DNA of 36,396 bases from NCBI GenBank assembly GCA_005787565.1, contig SYAP01000246.1, forward strand, positions 1 to 36,396. Direction: 5' to 3'. How positions within the stretch are numbered: the stretch's first letter is position 1; every line of letters starts with the position of its first letter. A program made the position numbers and the translations under genes. The notes beneath the pieces were generated by a model. It had not been told where the DNA came from. It did no database searches and saw only the letters and a program-made list of their open reading frames with translations. This DNA is from Verrucomicrobiaceae bacterium. GTDB taxonomy: Bacteria > Verrucomicrobiota > Verrucomicrobiia > Verrucomicrobiales > Akkermansiaceae. Shown one piece after another: positions 24,814 through 32,782 of the stretch.

Positions 24814-25383
24814 TCATCCCGGATACTTGCCCAAAAGCTCCTCCGCTTTATCCGGAACAACCGCCTCGTGAAAATCATCATTCACCATGCAAACCGGAGC
24901 CGTCCCGCAAGAAGCAAGGCACTCCGCAAACTCCACGGAGTATTTGCCGCAAGGCGAAACCGAAATCGGATGATGATGGGAATCACTCGCCGAACGATCA
25001 ATCCCAGTGAGTTCGCAAAGCCGCTCCATCAATTCATGCGACCCACCCATCGCGCAGGACAAGGTGCGGCACACCCGAATATGGAATTTCCCGGGAGCCG
25101 ACTGGCGGAACCCCGGATAAAAGGTCACAACCTCCAGAACCTTGATTGGCTCCAGATCAAGCTTCGCCGCCACCCAGTCAATCGCCGCTGCCGAGATGTA
25201 GCCAAAATGATGCTGCACAATGTGTAACAACGGCAACGTGGCGGATCTCAAATTTCCTGGATAATGCGAAATACGCTCGTCCGCTTCGGCTTCAAGAGCA
25301 GGAGTGATCGCAAATGGTGGATGAAACGGAGTCCCCGGCGTTTCGTGCGAGGCGGTGTTTTCTTCAAGGATGGAGGCGGACAT
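24814..25383 (-). CDS. nuoE: NADH-quinone oxidoreductase subunit E
   Basis: The 189-residue 2Fe-2S (N1a) subunit of complex I, a thioredoxin-fold protein. The ATG at 25383 (MSASILEEN) is chosen; the longer ORF runs into the upstream gene. The ligands follow the family pattern: C105 and C110 (VCRTLSC), C155 and C159 (ECLASCG). Preceding them are the helix-rich N-domain (LPLLHIVQHHFGYIS) and the conserved LEVVTFYPGF segment. It starts 10 bases after the end of the thioredoxin-like gene. It contributes the cluster near NuoF's FMN. Confidence 0.95.
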   Translation of the reverse strand: MSASILEENTASHETPGTPFHPPFAITPALEAEADERISHYPGNLRSATLPLLHIVQHHFGYISAAAIDWVAAKLDLEPIKVLEVVTFYPGFRQSAPGKFHIRVCRTLSCAMGGSHELMERLCELTGIDRSASDSHHHPISVSPCGKYSVEFAECLASCGTAPVCMVNDDFHEAVVPDKAEELLGKYPG

Positions 25384-25393
25384 CGCAGGGCGC

Positions 25394-26083
25394 TTATTTG
25401 ACGAGTTTTTCCAATTCGGCGATCGATTCGGTGCGGCTGACGATCTTGCCTTCGAGATCACAGGTGATCACCGATGGAATACCGCTGACACCATGGTTGA
25501 ATTCCTTCTCAAACTTTTCGACGCGGGACATTTTCAAATGTGGCCACTCCATCTTTTTGCCAATCGCGTAATCTTTCATGTCTCCCTCATCTTGATCACT
25601 CGTAATCAGCACGATCTCGAAGTTATCGTTCTTGTTCTTCTTATAAAACTCGACTAGCGACGGCGTGTAAGCTTGGCACGGACCACACCACGATGCGGTG
25701 TAATAGAAGATGTAATACTTCTTCGGCTCGGCAGCTGGGGTATGCCTTTTGAAGGATTTTCCTTCAAGTTTCACCAGATTGCCGTCCAGAACCTTGTCAA
25801 ACACCGAAGGCCCGGCCGCTTCCACGTCTTCCTCCTCGGCCTCAACCTCAGGCTTGAACTCAGCCAACCGCTCTGCGTCCGCATCGGTCAGGTCGGAAGA
25901 CTTGAGGGTCACCGTTTTCCCGTTCCGCATCCGGAACGTCCCAACCTTTTCGCCGTCGGCTTCGCTCACGGACACCAGTTCAAGCTCGGCCTTGCGGCCG
26001 TCCTTGCTGGTCCAGTTTTCAAACCCGGCAAACGCGGAAATCGCGCACGCCCCGAAAATAAGCAGTGTGATTGGAAATTTCAT
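25394..26083 (-). CDS. exported SHD1-like/thioredoxin-like protein
   Basis: A 229-residue protein. Signal peptide MKFPITLLIFGACAISAFAG; then a 60-residue segment (FENWTSKDGRKAELELVSVSE... GKTVTLKSSDLTDADAERL) that matches the SHD1-type beta module ('W(T/S)xxxGRxxxAxxVxxxxxxVxLxxxxGKxxxVxxxxLSxxDxxxL') frequent in Planctomycetota and Verrucomicrobiota; an acidic linker (EVEAEEEDVEA); then a thioredoxin-like domain with YTASWCGPCQAYTPSLVEF and the cis-proline GIPSV. This is a TlpA/nucleoredoxin-like layout, periplasmic. Its gene is inserted between nuoD and nuoE with 18 and 10 bases of spacing, so it should be co-transcribed with complex I. A role in disulfide chemistry in the envelope is expected from family knowledge; a complex I link is positional only. 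Confidence 0.85.
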   Translation of the reverse strand: MKFPITLLIFGACAISAFAGFENWTSKDGRKAELELVSVSEADGEKVGTFRMRNGKTVTLKSSDLTDADAERLAEFKPEVEAEEEDVEAAGPSVFDKVLDGNLVKLEGKSFKRHTPAAEPKKYYIFYYTASWCGPCQAYTPSLVEFYKKNKNDNFEIVLITSDQDEGDMKDYAIGKKMEWPHLKMSRVEKFEKEFNHGVSGIPSVITCDLEGKIVSRTESIAELEKLVK

Positions 26084-26101
26084 GACGGGAATCTTTTAAC
26101 A

Positions 26102-27361
26102 TCAACGGTCGCACTCGCCCATGACAAAATCGAGCGAACCAAGAATGGCCGGAATATCCGAAACCATGTGCCCAGGAAGCAACCGCGAAACAATCGAAAG
26201 ATTGCAGAACGAGGGGCTGCGGATTTTCAACCGGTTCGGAACACCGCCACCCTTTGAGTGGATGTAAAAACCGAGTTCTCCCTTCGGATTCTCCGCACCG
26301 AAATAAATCTCTCCTGCTGGCGCATCAATCCCTTGGGTCGCAACAATGAAGTGATGAATCAACTCCTCCATCGACATCAACACCCGCTCCTTCTCCGGAA
26401 GCATGCTCTTGCTGTCGGCCAAATTCACCGGCCCCGCAGGCATCGTATCTAGAACTTGACGGCAAATCCGGATCGACTGGCGCATCTCCTCCATCCTCAC
26501 CTGATATCTCGCATAACAGTCACTCTCATCGGCAACCGGCACATCGAAATCATAATTCTGATATCCAAGATAAGGACGATCCTTACGCAAATCCCGCGAA
26601 ACACCCGCCGCACGAAGATTCGGACCGGTCATCCCCCAAGCGATCGCCGACTCACGCGTAATGATCCCCACGTCGACCATCCGGTCCAGGAAGATCTTGT
26701 TCTTGTCGAGCAACTTGCCGATTTCATCGATCGCGATAGTGCACTCATCTAGGAAAGTCCGAACCGACACTTCAAACCCTGACGGCATATCTCGAAGCTG
26801 ACCTCCCACCCGGGTATAAGAAGTGGTGAAACGCGCGCCCGTGAGCTGCTCGCATAGATTGTAAATCTTCTCACGCTCGGTGAACGTGTAGAGGAAAACC
26901 GTCATCGCACCCACATCCATCGCACAAACCCCAACCCCGAGCATGTGAGCGGAAATCCGGGCCAATTCGCAACACAACACACGCAACGCCTGTCCGCGCG
27001 GCGGAAGCTCCCAGCCCATCAGTTTCTCAACCGCACAAGCATAGGCCACATTGTTCGCAAGCGGTGCCAAATAATCCAGCCGGTCCGTATACGGCACAAA
27101 CTGGTTGTAATGCATGTTCTCCGCAATCTTCTCATCCCCACGATGCAAGAAACCCACATCAGGATCCGCCTTCACGATGATCTCTCCGTCCAGCTCAAGA
27201 ATCAGTCGAAGAACCCCGTGAGTCGCCGGATGGGACGGCCCCATGTTCAGCACCATCCGCTCGCCCATCAGGTCATCCGTTTCGGCCTGATAATGATCAG
27301 CAGCCCTTGCGGCGCGGCTGAGAGTGTCCGGGGCCTCGATTTCAGTGGTAGTCGTACTCAT
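26102..27361 (-). CDS. nuoD: NADH-quinone oxidoreductase subunit D
   Basis: The 419-residue 49-kDa-type subunit of complex I, which helps form the quinone site. Start at 27361 (MSTTTTEIEAPDT). Family motifs: NMGPSHPATHGVLRLILELDGE, VGFLHRGDEKIAE, YTDRLDYLAPLANN, FYIHSKGGGVPNRLKIRSPSF and the C-terminal GSLDFVMGECDR. This is the stand-alone NuoD form, not the fused NuoCD. It is the first nuo gene of the cluster; nuoA, B and C are not upstream, where the Pro-rich ATPase ends 63 bases away. A hairpin lies between the two genes. Confidence 0.97.
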   Translation of the reverse strand: MSTTTTEIEAPDTLSRAARAADHYQAETDDLMGERMVLNMGPSHPATHGVLRLILELDGEIIVKADPDVGFLHRGDEKIAENMHYNQFVPYTDRLDYLAPLANNVAYACAVEKLMGWELPPRGQALRVLCCELARISAHMLGVGVCAMDVGAMTVFLYTFTEREKIYNLCEQLTGARFTTSYTRVGGQLRDMPSGFEVSVRTFLDECTIAIDEIGKLLDKNKIFLDRMVDVGIITRESAIAWGMTGPNLRAAGVSRDLRKDRPYLGYQNYDFDVPVADESDCYARYQVRMEEMRQSIRICRQVLDTMPAGPVNLADSKSMLPEKERVLMSMEELIHHFIVATQGIDAPAGEIYFGAENPKGELGFYIHSKGGGVPNRLKIRSPSFCNLSIVSRLLPGHMVSDIPAILGSLDFVMGECDR

Positions 27362-27407
27362 GCGGATTTCGCCGCCCGAATAAGCGCCCATCGCTCCCCA
27401 TTCGCAA

Positions 27408-27435
27408 GGGGTTTGTGAAATTTTTCACAAGCCCC
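27408..27435. promoter_or_regulatory. hairpin at the ATPase stop codon, upstream of nuoD
   Basis: GGGG-T-TTGTGAAA (27408-27420) and TTTCACAA-G-CCCC (27423-27435) pair over about 13 positions with one G-U and a 2-base loop. It covers the ATPase stop (27425-27427) and ends 47 bases before the nuoD start. There is no T-run, so it may stabilise the nuoD message or mark the end of the ATPase transcript. Confidence 0.5.
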
Positions 27436-29542
27436 CCCGACCATACCGCTCCCGGAACTGCCTCAGCAAATCATCCACCCGATCCGTATCCGGAGCCGCA
27501 GGCTCGGACACCGTCACCGGCGGAGGCGTCACCGCCGCTGCCGGTGCAGACTCAGGAACCGAAACCTCCGCAACAGGTGCTCCATACGGCGAACTCGGTG
27601 CCGTCGCCGCCTGCCACACCTCGGCCGCTGGCGGCACGGCTTGAAACACATGTGCAGGCGGTCCGGGCGCTGCCTGAAACGGCGATTGAAAGGCAGGCGC
27701 CTCAACAGGCGCAGCAGGCGCAGCAGGCGCAGCAGGCGCAGCAGGCGCGGCAGGCTCGGAAAACCGGAAAGGACTTGGCTCAGGCTCAACCACCGTCACA
27801 ACCGGCGGCGCGGCCGCCTCAACCGGTGCTTCAACTGCCGGGAAAAACATCGGCGGCTCCTCAGCCGGCGGCACCCAATCCCGCTCCACCACTTGTGGCG
27901 CAGCACTGAATGGCGAACTCCCTAAAACAGGGGCATCCGCACCCAAAGAAACCGGCTCCGCCACAAGAACCGGCGGCTGCGGCCGGATCGGCGGCGGCTC
28001 AGCCGCAAAAACAGGAGGCTCAGCCGCAAAAACCGGCGGCACAGCACTCAAAACCGGCGGCTCAACCCGAAACTCCGGAGGCGCAGCACTCAAAACAGCC
28101 GCTTCCTCACGAATCACTGGCGGCTCCGGCGAAATCTCCACCGCCATCTCAACCTTCTCAACCACAGGCTCTTCCACCGCTTGAACCACAGCAACCGGAG
28201 ACTCCGGCGCAACAGCAAACACCGGCGGCTCCACCACCGGCGAAGGCCAAGCCAAAGGCTCAGGCGCGGCTGCAACCACCACTGCATCAGAAACCAATGG
28301 CGACGGCACAATCGGAGGTGGCTCCGAAATCACCGGCGCGGCCACTACTGGCTCGGCAACAGCCGCCGCAAACGCCGCTGCCACCGTTGGCACCACCACA
28401 GGCGCGGGAGCAACCGCCTTCGGAGTCGGCAACTCACCCCGCGCAGCCAACTGCCACGCCGTCGCCGCAGCCCTCATCAAACCTCGGGCATGCGTCCCAA
28501 CCTCCTCCACATCAATGTGCTCCATCACCCGCTCGCCAAACCCAGGCAACCGCGACTCTAACAACGCCACCATCTCTTCCCGCGTCAACGGCTCAAGCTC
28601 CACAACCACCTCCGAAAGCCGATCCGCCAACCCGCCGCTCAACCGCGGAACAAACGCACTGCTCCAAATGTCCTGATTCAACGACAGGATCACATCCAAC
28701 CGCTCAACCGACTGCCGCAAAGTTCCCAAAAATGCCGCCAACCTCAAAGCAGCTCCCTCATCCGCAGAAAAAACCTCAAGATCATCCGCAACCAACACCA
28801 CACGCATCAACTGAGTCATCATCGCCAGCAACGCCGACAACCGCTCCATCGACTGTCCATCCCCAGCCGTCACCCCGAAAACCGACCCCGCCAATCCACC
28901 AACCCGACCCGGATGATCCAACGGCGTCGCCGCAAACCGGAAAAGCGCCTCAACCCAAAAACCCACCTCACGCCCCGACAAGCCCGTCCGCTGCGCCAAC
29001 TCAATCGTCAACCTAGGCCCAAGCACCTCGAAGTTCTCCCGCGCCCAATGCGCCGTCACCGCATTCGGGTGATGAAAATCAAACGTCTCCACCGGTCGGT
29101 TCCGCAATGCGGCAAGCGCCCCTTCCCGATCCTGACACGGCACCTCTCCCGAATTCACCAACGGCTGCAAAGCCGTCGCAAACAATCGCCGCGTTACCAA
29201 ATCCAACACGCATAGCCCACCAGCCGCAGGCAACGGCCGCGACAACCGCCGCAACACATCATCCATCACCGACGCCGCATCAATCCTCGCCCCCGCCGCC
29301 GTATGCACCGGCACAAACTCATGCGAACCCGCCAAATGATGCTGGATCCTCGAAAGCAAATGCGTCTTCCCATGCCCCGCCCGCGGCGCTCTCAACAAAA
29401 TACACCGCCCCTCATGCTCCAGCGGAACCACCAATTCCTCTACCATCCATTCGTATGCCCGGCGGTTCACCGGATCTGCGTGCGAGGACGGCAGGCGCCC
29501 GAAGGATTCAAAAAGCGTGTGAAACGGTTGTTCGCTGGCCAT
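27425..29542 (-). CDS. P-loop ATPase with long Pro/Ala-rich C-terminal tail
   Basis: A 705-residue protein from the ATG at 29542 (MASEQPFHTLFESFG); the ORF extends further but the added residues look non-coding. Residues 1 to about 330 form an AAA/STAND-like NTPase: Walker A ILLRAPRAGHGKTHLL at about 48-63, Walker B RVVLVADDLEVF near 245-256 and arginine-rich helices after it. Residues about 360-680 are low-complexity, rich in Pro, Ala, Val and Glu (EPPVFAAEPP-like units), with a 9-base DNA repeat, and the protein ends with a short helix VDDLLRQFRERYGRGGL. No signal or membrane segment is visible, so it is cytosolic. The layout, ATPase plus disordered tail with a terminal peptide, suggests a motor or recruiter that binds a partner through its C-terminal helix. 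The family is not recognised. Confidence 0.75.
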   Translation of the reverse strand: MASEQPFHTLFESFGRLPSSHADPVNRRAYEWMVEELVVPLEHEGRCILLRAPRAGHGKTHLLSRIQHHLAGSHEFVPVHTAAGARIDAASVMDDVLRRLSRPLPAAGGLCVLDLVTRRLFATALQPLVNSGEVPCQDREGALAALRNRPVETFDFHHPNAVTAHWARENFEVLGPRLTIELAQRTGLSGREVGFWVEALFRFAATPLDHPGRVGGLAGSVFGVTAGDGQSMERLSALLAMMTQLMRVVLVADDLEVFSADEGAALRLAAFLGTLRQSVERLDVILSLNQDIWSSAFVPRLSGGLADRLSEVVVELEPLTREEMVALLESRLPGFGERVMEHIDVEEVGTHARGLMRAAATAWQLAARGELPTPKAVAPAPVVVPTVAAAFAAAVAEPVVAAPVISEPPPIVPSPLVSDAVVVAAAPEPLAWPSPVVEPPVFAVAPESPVAVVQAVEEPVVEKVEMAVEISPEPPVIREEAAVLSAAPPEFRVEPPVLSAVPPVFAAEPPVFAAEPPPIRPQPPVLVAEPVSLGADAPVLGSSPFSAAPQVVERDWVPPAEEPPMFFPAVEAPVEAAAPPVVTVVEPEPSPFRFSEPAAPAAPAAPAAPAAPVEAPAFQSPFQAAPGPPAHVFQAVPPAAEVWQAATAPSSPYGAPVAEVSVPESAPAAAVTPPPVTVSEPAAPDTDRVDDLLRQFRERYGRGGL
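27707..27751. repeat. 9-bp tandem repeat inside the ATPase gene
   Basis: The unit CAGGCGCAG is repeated four times exactly and a fifth time with one change. On the coding strand it gives runs of Ala-Ala-Pro in the disordered tail. Because the unit is a multiple of three, copy-number change would alter tail length without breaking the frame. Confidence 0.8.
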
Positions 29543-29640
29543 GGCTCTCGGAGCGTGATTGATCGCTGCTATCCTGATCCCCCTTTCGCCATTCGACAAG
29601 GCCGGAAGCACAAATAATGAACTTTTCCGAAATGACCCCC

Positions 29641-30636
29641 TCAAGCCACCACCGATTCCTCCATCGCCAAAGACCCCGCCGCCAGATCCTCCACCTCACT
29701 CACACTCGTCACCTGACACAACCGCTGCCGGATCTCCCTCGCACCCGGAAACCCCTTGCAATACGCCATCAAACGCGACCGCATCGCCGTCAACGTCTGC
29801 CGCTCATCCCCATACCGCCCGCCCTCCACCGCCAACCGGCAATGCCTCAAAACCAACGCCCAACGCTCCTCCGAAGTCACCTCCGGCAAACGCTCGCCCG
29901 TCTCCAGAAAATGCTTCGCCTCACGGAAAACCCACGGATGCTGCATCGCCGCACGCCCGATCATCACCCCGGACACCGCCGTCTCAGCCTTCCGCCGCAT
30001 CACATCCTCTCCGCTCGTTAGATCCCCATTCCCGATCACCGGAATCGAAACCGCACGCGCCACCGCATCGATCACCTCCCAATCCGCCTCCCCACCATAC
30101 CCCTGCGCCCGCGTCCGCCCATGCACCGCGATCGCCTCCATCCCACAATCCTCCAAAATCCGCGCCACCTCCACCGCATTGACCGTCTTCTGATCCCAAC
30201 CAATCCGGATCTTCGCCGTCACCGGAACCTGATCCCCCACCGCCTTCGCCACCCCGGATGCCACCGCAGCCAAAACCGGACAATCCTTCAACAACGACGA
30301 CCCTCCATTCCTCGAAACCACCTTGTTCACCGGACACCCGAAATTGATATCGATGAAATCCGGCCGCTTCCAATCAATGATCTTCCGCGCTGCCTCCCCC
30401 ATCCGCTCCCCATCCGCCCCAAACAACTGCACCCCCACCGGCCGCTGCTCATCGCTGAAATCCGTATACTTCCGTGTCCGATGATCCGCCTGCATGATCC
30501 CCTCCGCCGACACAAACTCCGTCACCATCACATCCGCCCCCAGCTCCTTGCACAACTTCCGGAAAATCACATCCGTCACCCCCGCCATCGGCGCGAGATA
30601 CAACGGAAAACGCTTGTCGGAAAACCAGGGAAGCAC
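29641..30636 (-). CDS. dusB: tRNA-dihydrouridine synthase (DusB type)
   Basis: A 331-residue FMN enzyme that reduces uridine to dihydrouridine in tRNA. FMN-binding APMAGVTDVIFRKLC is at 15-29, the catalytic cysteine is C101 in INFGCPVNKV, followed by the Lys/Arg-rich VTAKIRIGWD, the AIAVHGRTRAQGY motif and IPVIGNGDL and GVMIGRAAM phosphate-binding loops. C-terminal helices follow. The visible start is GTG at 30636 (MLPWFSDKRF). In some Gram-negative bacteria dusB precedes fis; here the ATPase gene follows after 98 bases. It diverges from menD across 93 bases. Confidence 0.93.
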   Translation of the reverse strand: MLPWFSDKRFPLYLAPMAGVTDVIFRKLCKELGADVMVTEFVSAEGIMQADHRTRKYTDFSDEQRPVGVQLFGADGERMGEAARKIIDWKRPDFIDINFGCPVNKVVSRNGGSSLLKDCPVLAAVASGVAKAVGDQVPVTAKIRIGWDQKTVNAVEVARILEDCGMEAIAVHGRTRAQGYGGEADWEVIDAVARAVSIPVIGNGDLTSGEDVMRRKAETAVSGVMIGRAAMQHPWVFREAKHFLETGERLPEVTSEERWALVLRHCRLAVEGGRYGDERQTLTAMRSRLMAYCKGFPGAREIRQRLCQVTSVSEVEDLAAGSLAMEESVVA

Positions 30637-30729
30637 ACAACGGAAATACCCACATCTCCCACAAACGTCGATCCTTTATCAAATGCGGATGCCTTGGACA
30701 AACCCGCACCCATCCGCTAGCACCCCTCC

Positions 30730-32298
30730 ATGAGCGTTTGGCAAACAGCCGTATCAACAGTCGAATCCTGCCTCGAAGCAGGCATCACCGAATTCGTCGT
30801 CTGCGCCGGTGCACGAAACGCCCCACTCCTCGAAGCCCTCGCCCGCGCCCACTCCGCCGGCCACATCCGCGTCTGGAACCACTTCGAGGAACGCTCCGCC
30901 GCCTACTTCGCCCTCGGCAGAATCCAATCCCACGGCAACCCCTGCGCCGTCGTCACCACCAGCGGCACCGCCGTCGCAGAACTCCTCCCCGCCGTCATCG
31001 AGGCCTTCTATCAGGAAAAACCCCTCGTCTGCATCACTGCGGACCGCCCCCCATCATACCGAGGCACCGGCTCCCCCCAGTCCATCGACCAAACCTCACT
31101 CCTCGCCACCCACGCCCACACCGCCGGCCTCGCCTCATGGAATGGCCGCTCACCCATCCATTGGAACGTCGAACTCGACGAATCCTTCGATCCCGCCGAA
31201 GACCGCTTCCACTCCCTCACCCCCGCCCCCCCACGCCCCACCCCCGTCCGCATCGACGTCGCCGCCCTCGCCCGCTGGCTCCGCCGCGATGCCTATCAGG
31301 GACTCGTCGTCCTCATCGGCGACCTCGAACCCCTCGAACGCGAGGAAGTCTTCCACTTCTGCCAAGCCCTCCGCGCCCCCGTCCTCGCCGATGCCACCAG
31401 CGGCCTCCGCGAAGCCCTCCAAGCACTCGCCCTCCCCGATGGCGACCGACTCCTCCGCACCCACCCTCCCGGGAAAATCCTCCGCCTCGGCGGCGTGCCC
31501 AGCGGCCGCTTCTGGCGCGACCTCGAATCCCTCCCAAACATCGACGTATGGTCCGTCTGCCGCAACGGCCTCCCCGGTCTCGCCCGCCCATCAAACGTCA
31601 CCCCAGGCCCGCTCGACCGTGTCCTCCCCGCCCTCGGCGACATCGATGAAATCGGCGACGCCCTCGACCACTTCCCCCTCCGCGCCCGCCGCCTCGCCGT
31701 CATCGAAGAACTCCTCGAAACCTACCCGGATAGCGAACCCGGCCTCATCCGCTCCATCTCCCAATACATCTCCCTCGGCAACAGCCTCACCCTCGGCAAC
31801 AGCCTTCCCATCCGCGAGTGGAATCTCTTCGCCCAAAACGACCGACCCCTCACCCAAGTCCGCGCCAACCGCGGCGCCAACGGCATCGACGGCCAAATCA
31901 GCACCTGGCTCGGCGAATCCGCTGAAACCACCCACGCCTGGGCCCTGTTAGGTGACCTCACCACCCTCTACGACCTCGCCGCCCCCTTCATCCTCCCGCA
32001 AATCGAATCCACTGGCCGCGTCCTCGCCGTCATCAACAACCACGGCGGACGCATCTTCGATCGCCTCCCACGCCTCAACTCCATGCAGCCGAAAACCACC
32101 GAGTGGCTCGCCAACCCACACCAGGCAAACCTCTCCGGCATCGCCCAAATCTGGAACATGGACCACCTCCAGATCCGCACCGTCGACGACCTCGACGCCT
32201 TCAACCCGGACCTCCCCAAAACCCAACTCCTCGAAATCCTCCCAAACCCATCCCAAACCCACGCCTTCTGGCAAAACTGGGACCGTCTCGCTCCCTGA
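30730..32298 (+). CDS. menD: 2-succinyl-5-enolpyruvyl-6-hydroxy-3-cyclohexene-1-carboxylate synthase
   Basis: A 522-residue thiamine diphosphate enzyme that joins 2-oxoglutarate to isochorismate, the first committed step of menaquinone synthesis. Residues CAGARNAPLLEALAR and HFEERSAAYFALG (with the ThDP-activating glutamate) lie in the N-terminal domain, then TTSGTAVAELLPAVIEA and ITADRPPSYRGTGSPQSIDQ. The C-terminal cofactor domain has NRGANGIDGQISTWLG, the metal-binding LLGDLTTLYDLAA and VINNHGGRIFDRLP. Length is a little below the usual 550. It is the only men gene in the window. The codons are strongly C-ending. Confidence 0.94.
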   Translation: MSVWQTAVSTVESCLEAGITEFVVCAGARNAPLLEALARAHSAGHIRVWNHFEERSAAYFALGRIQSHGNPCAVVTTSGTAVAELLPAVIEAFYQEKPLVCITADRPPSYRGTGSPQSIDQTSLLATHAHTAGLASWNGRSPIHWNVELDESFDPAEDRFHSLTPAPPRPTPVRIDVAALARWLRRDAYQGLVVLIGDLEPLEREEVFHFCQALRAPVLADATSGLREALQALALPDGDRLLRTHPPGKILRLGGVPSGRFWRDLESLPNIDVWSVCRNGLPGLARPSNVTPGPLDRVLPALGDIDEIGDALDHFPLRARRLAVIEELLETYPDSEPGLIRSISQYISLGNSLTLGNSLPIREWNLFAQNDRPLTQVRANRGANGIDGQISTWLGESAETTHAWALLGDLTTLYDLAAPFILPQIESTGRVLAVINNHGGRIFDRLPRLNSMQPKTTEWLANPHQANLSGIAQIWNMDHLQIRTVDDLDAFNPDLPKTQLLEILPNPSQTHAFWQNWDRLAP

Positions 32299-32327
32299 AA
32301 CCTGAAATCACACCCCGCCGCTCCACC

Positions 32328-32657
32328 TCAGCGATCCAACGCCCGCACCGCCTCCATCGCCACCTTCATCTCACCGCGAAACTTCGCCAGATCGATCTCC
32401 ATCGACTCCTCACCCCGCTCCCACGAGCCTAACAGACTCACCAGCCGCTCAAGCCCGAAAATCGCCGCACCACCCTTGCACCGGTGAAACTCCTCCCGCA
32501 ACTGCGCGTGGTCCCCCGCCTCCTGCAACGCAACCCACCCCTTCACCTGCTCCCGCACATCATCGAAAAACTCCTCGGCCAGTGCGAAAAATCCCGGCAA
32601 ATCCCCGCACGCCATGCGGTGGAAATGGGACTCGTTGAGAATCGGTCGCTCGGTCAT
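32328..32657 (-). CDS. orphan Hpt-domain phosphotransfer protein
   Basis: A 109-residue single-domain protein from the ATG at 32657 (MTERPILNESHFH); ATGs at 32666 and 32669 are possible because AGGA lies just before them. The conserved phospho-acceptor region REEFHRCKGGAAIFGLERL has the Hpt pattern H-x-x-K-G-(A/G)-(A/G), with the histidine near residue 69, and the rest fits a four-helix bundle. Hpt proteins pass phosphate between receiver domains in multistep phosphorelays. No histidine kinase or receiver is adjacent, so its partners are encoded elsewhere. It ends 29 bases from the convergent menD stop. A palindrome lies about 80 bases upstream of the start. Confidence 0.8.
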   Translation of the reverse strand: MTERPILNESHFHRMACGDLPGFFALAEEFFDDVREQVKGWVALQEAGDHAQLREEFHRCKGGAAIFGLERLVSLLGSWERGEESMEIDLAKFRGEMKVAMEAVRALDR

Positions 32658-32734
32658 TACAGCCATCATCCTGAAGGTGGAAACCAGAAAATATGGTCTC
32701 ACCAAGCCCCTTAAGTCAATCAAACAAGGCACCT

Positions 32735-32748
32735 TACGCGATCGCGTA
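32735..32748. promoter_or_regulatory. 14-bp perfect palindrome containing GCGATCGC
   Basis: TACGCGATCGCGTA is self-complementary throughout. It lies between the PBP stop (32783) and the Hpt start (32657). The core GCGATCGC is a known methylation/HIP1-type word, but a single copy upstream of a regulatory gene is more like an operator. It may serve the Hpt gene. Confidence 0.35.
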
Positions 32749-32782
32749 GGACCCCTGAAAACACACATCATCCACTAAACCA

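Noticed and set aside
27910..29016. A 368-codon Pro/Gln-rich plus-strand frame
   Set aside because: It is the complement of the Pro/Ala-rich ATPase tail; no start signal or neighbour supports it.
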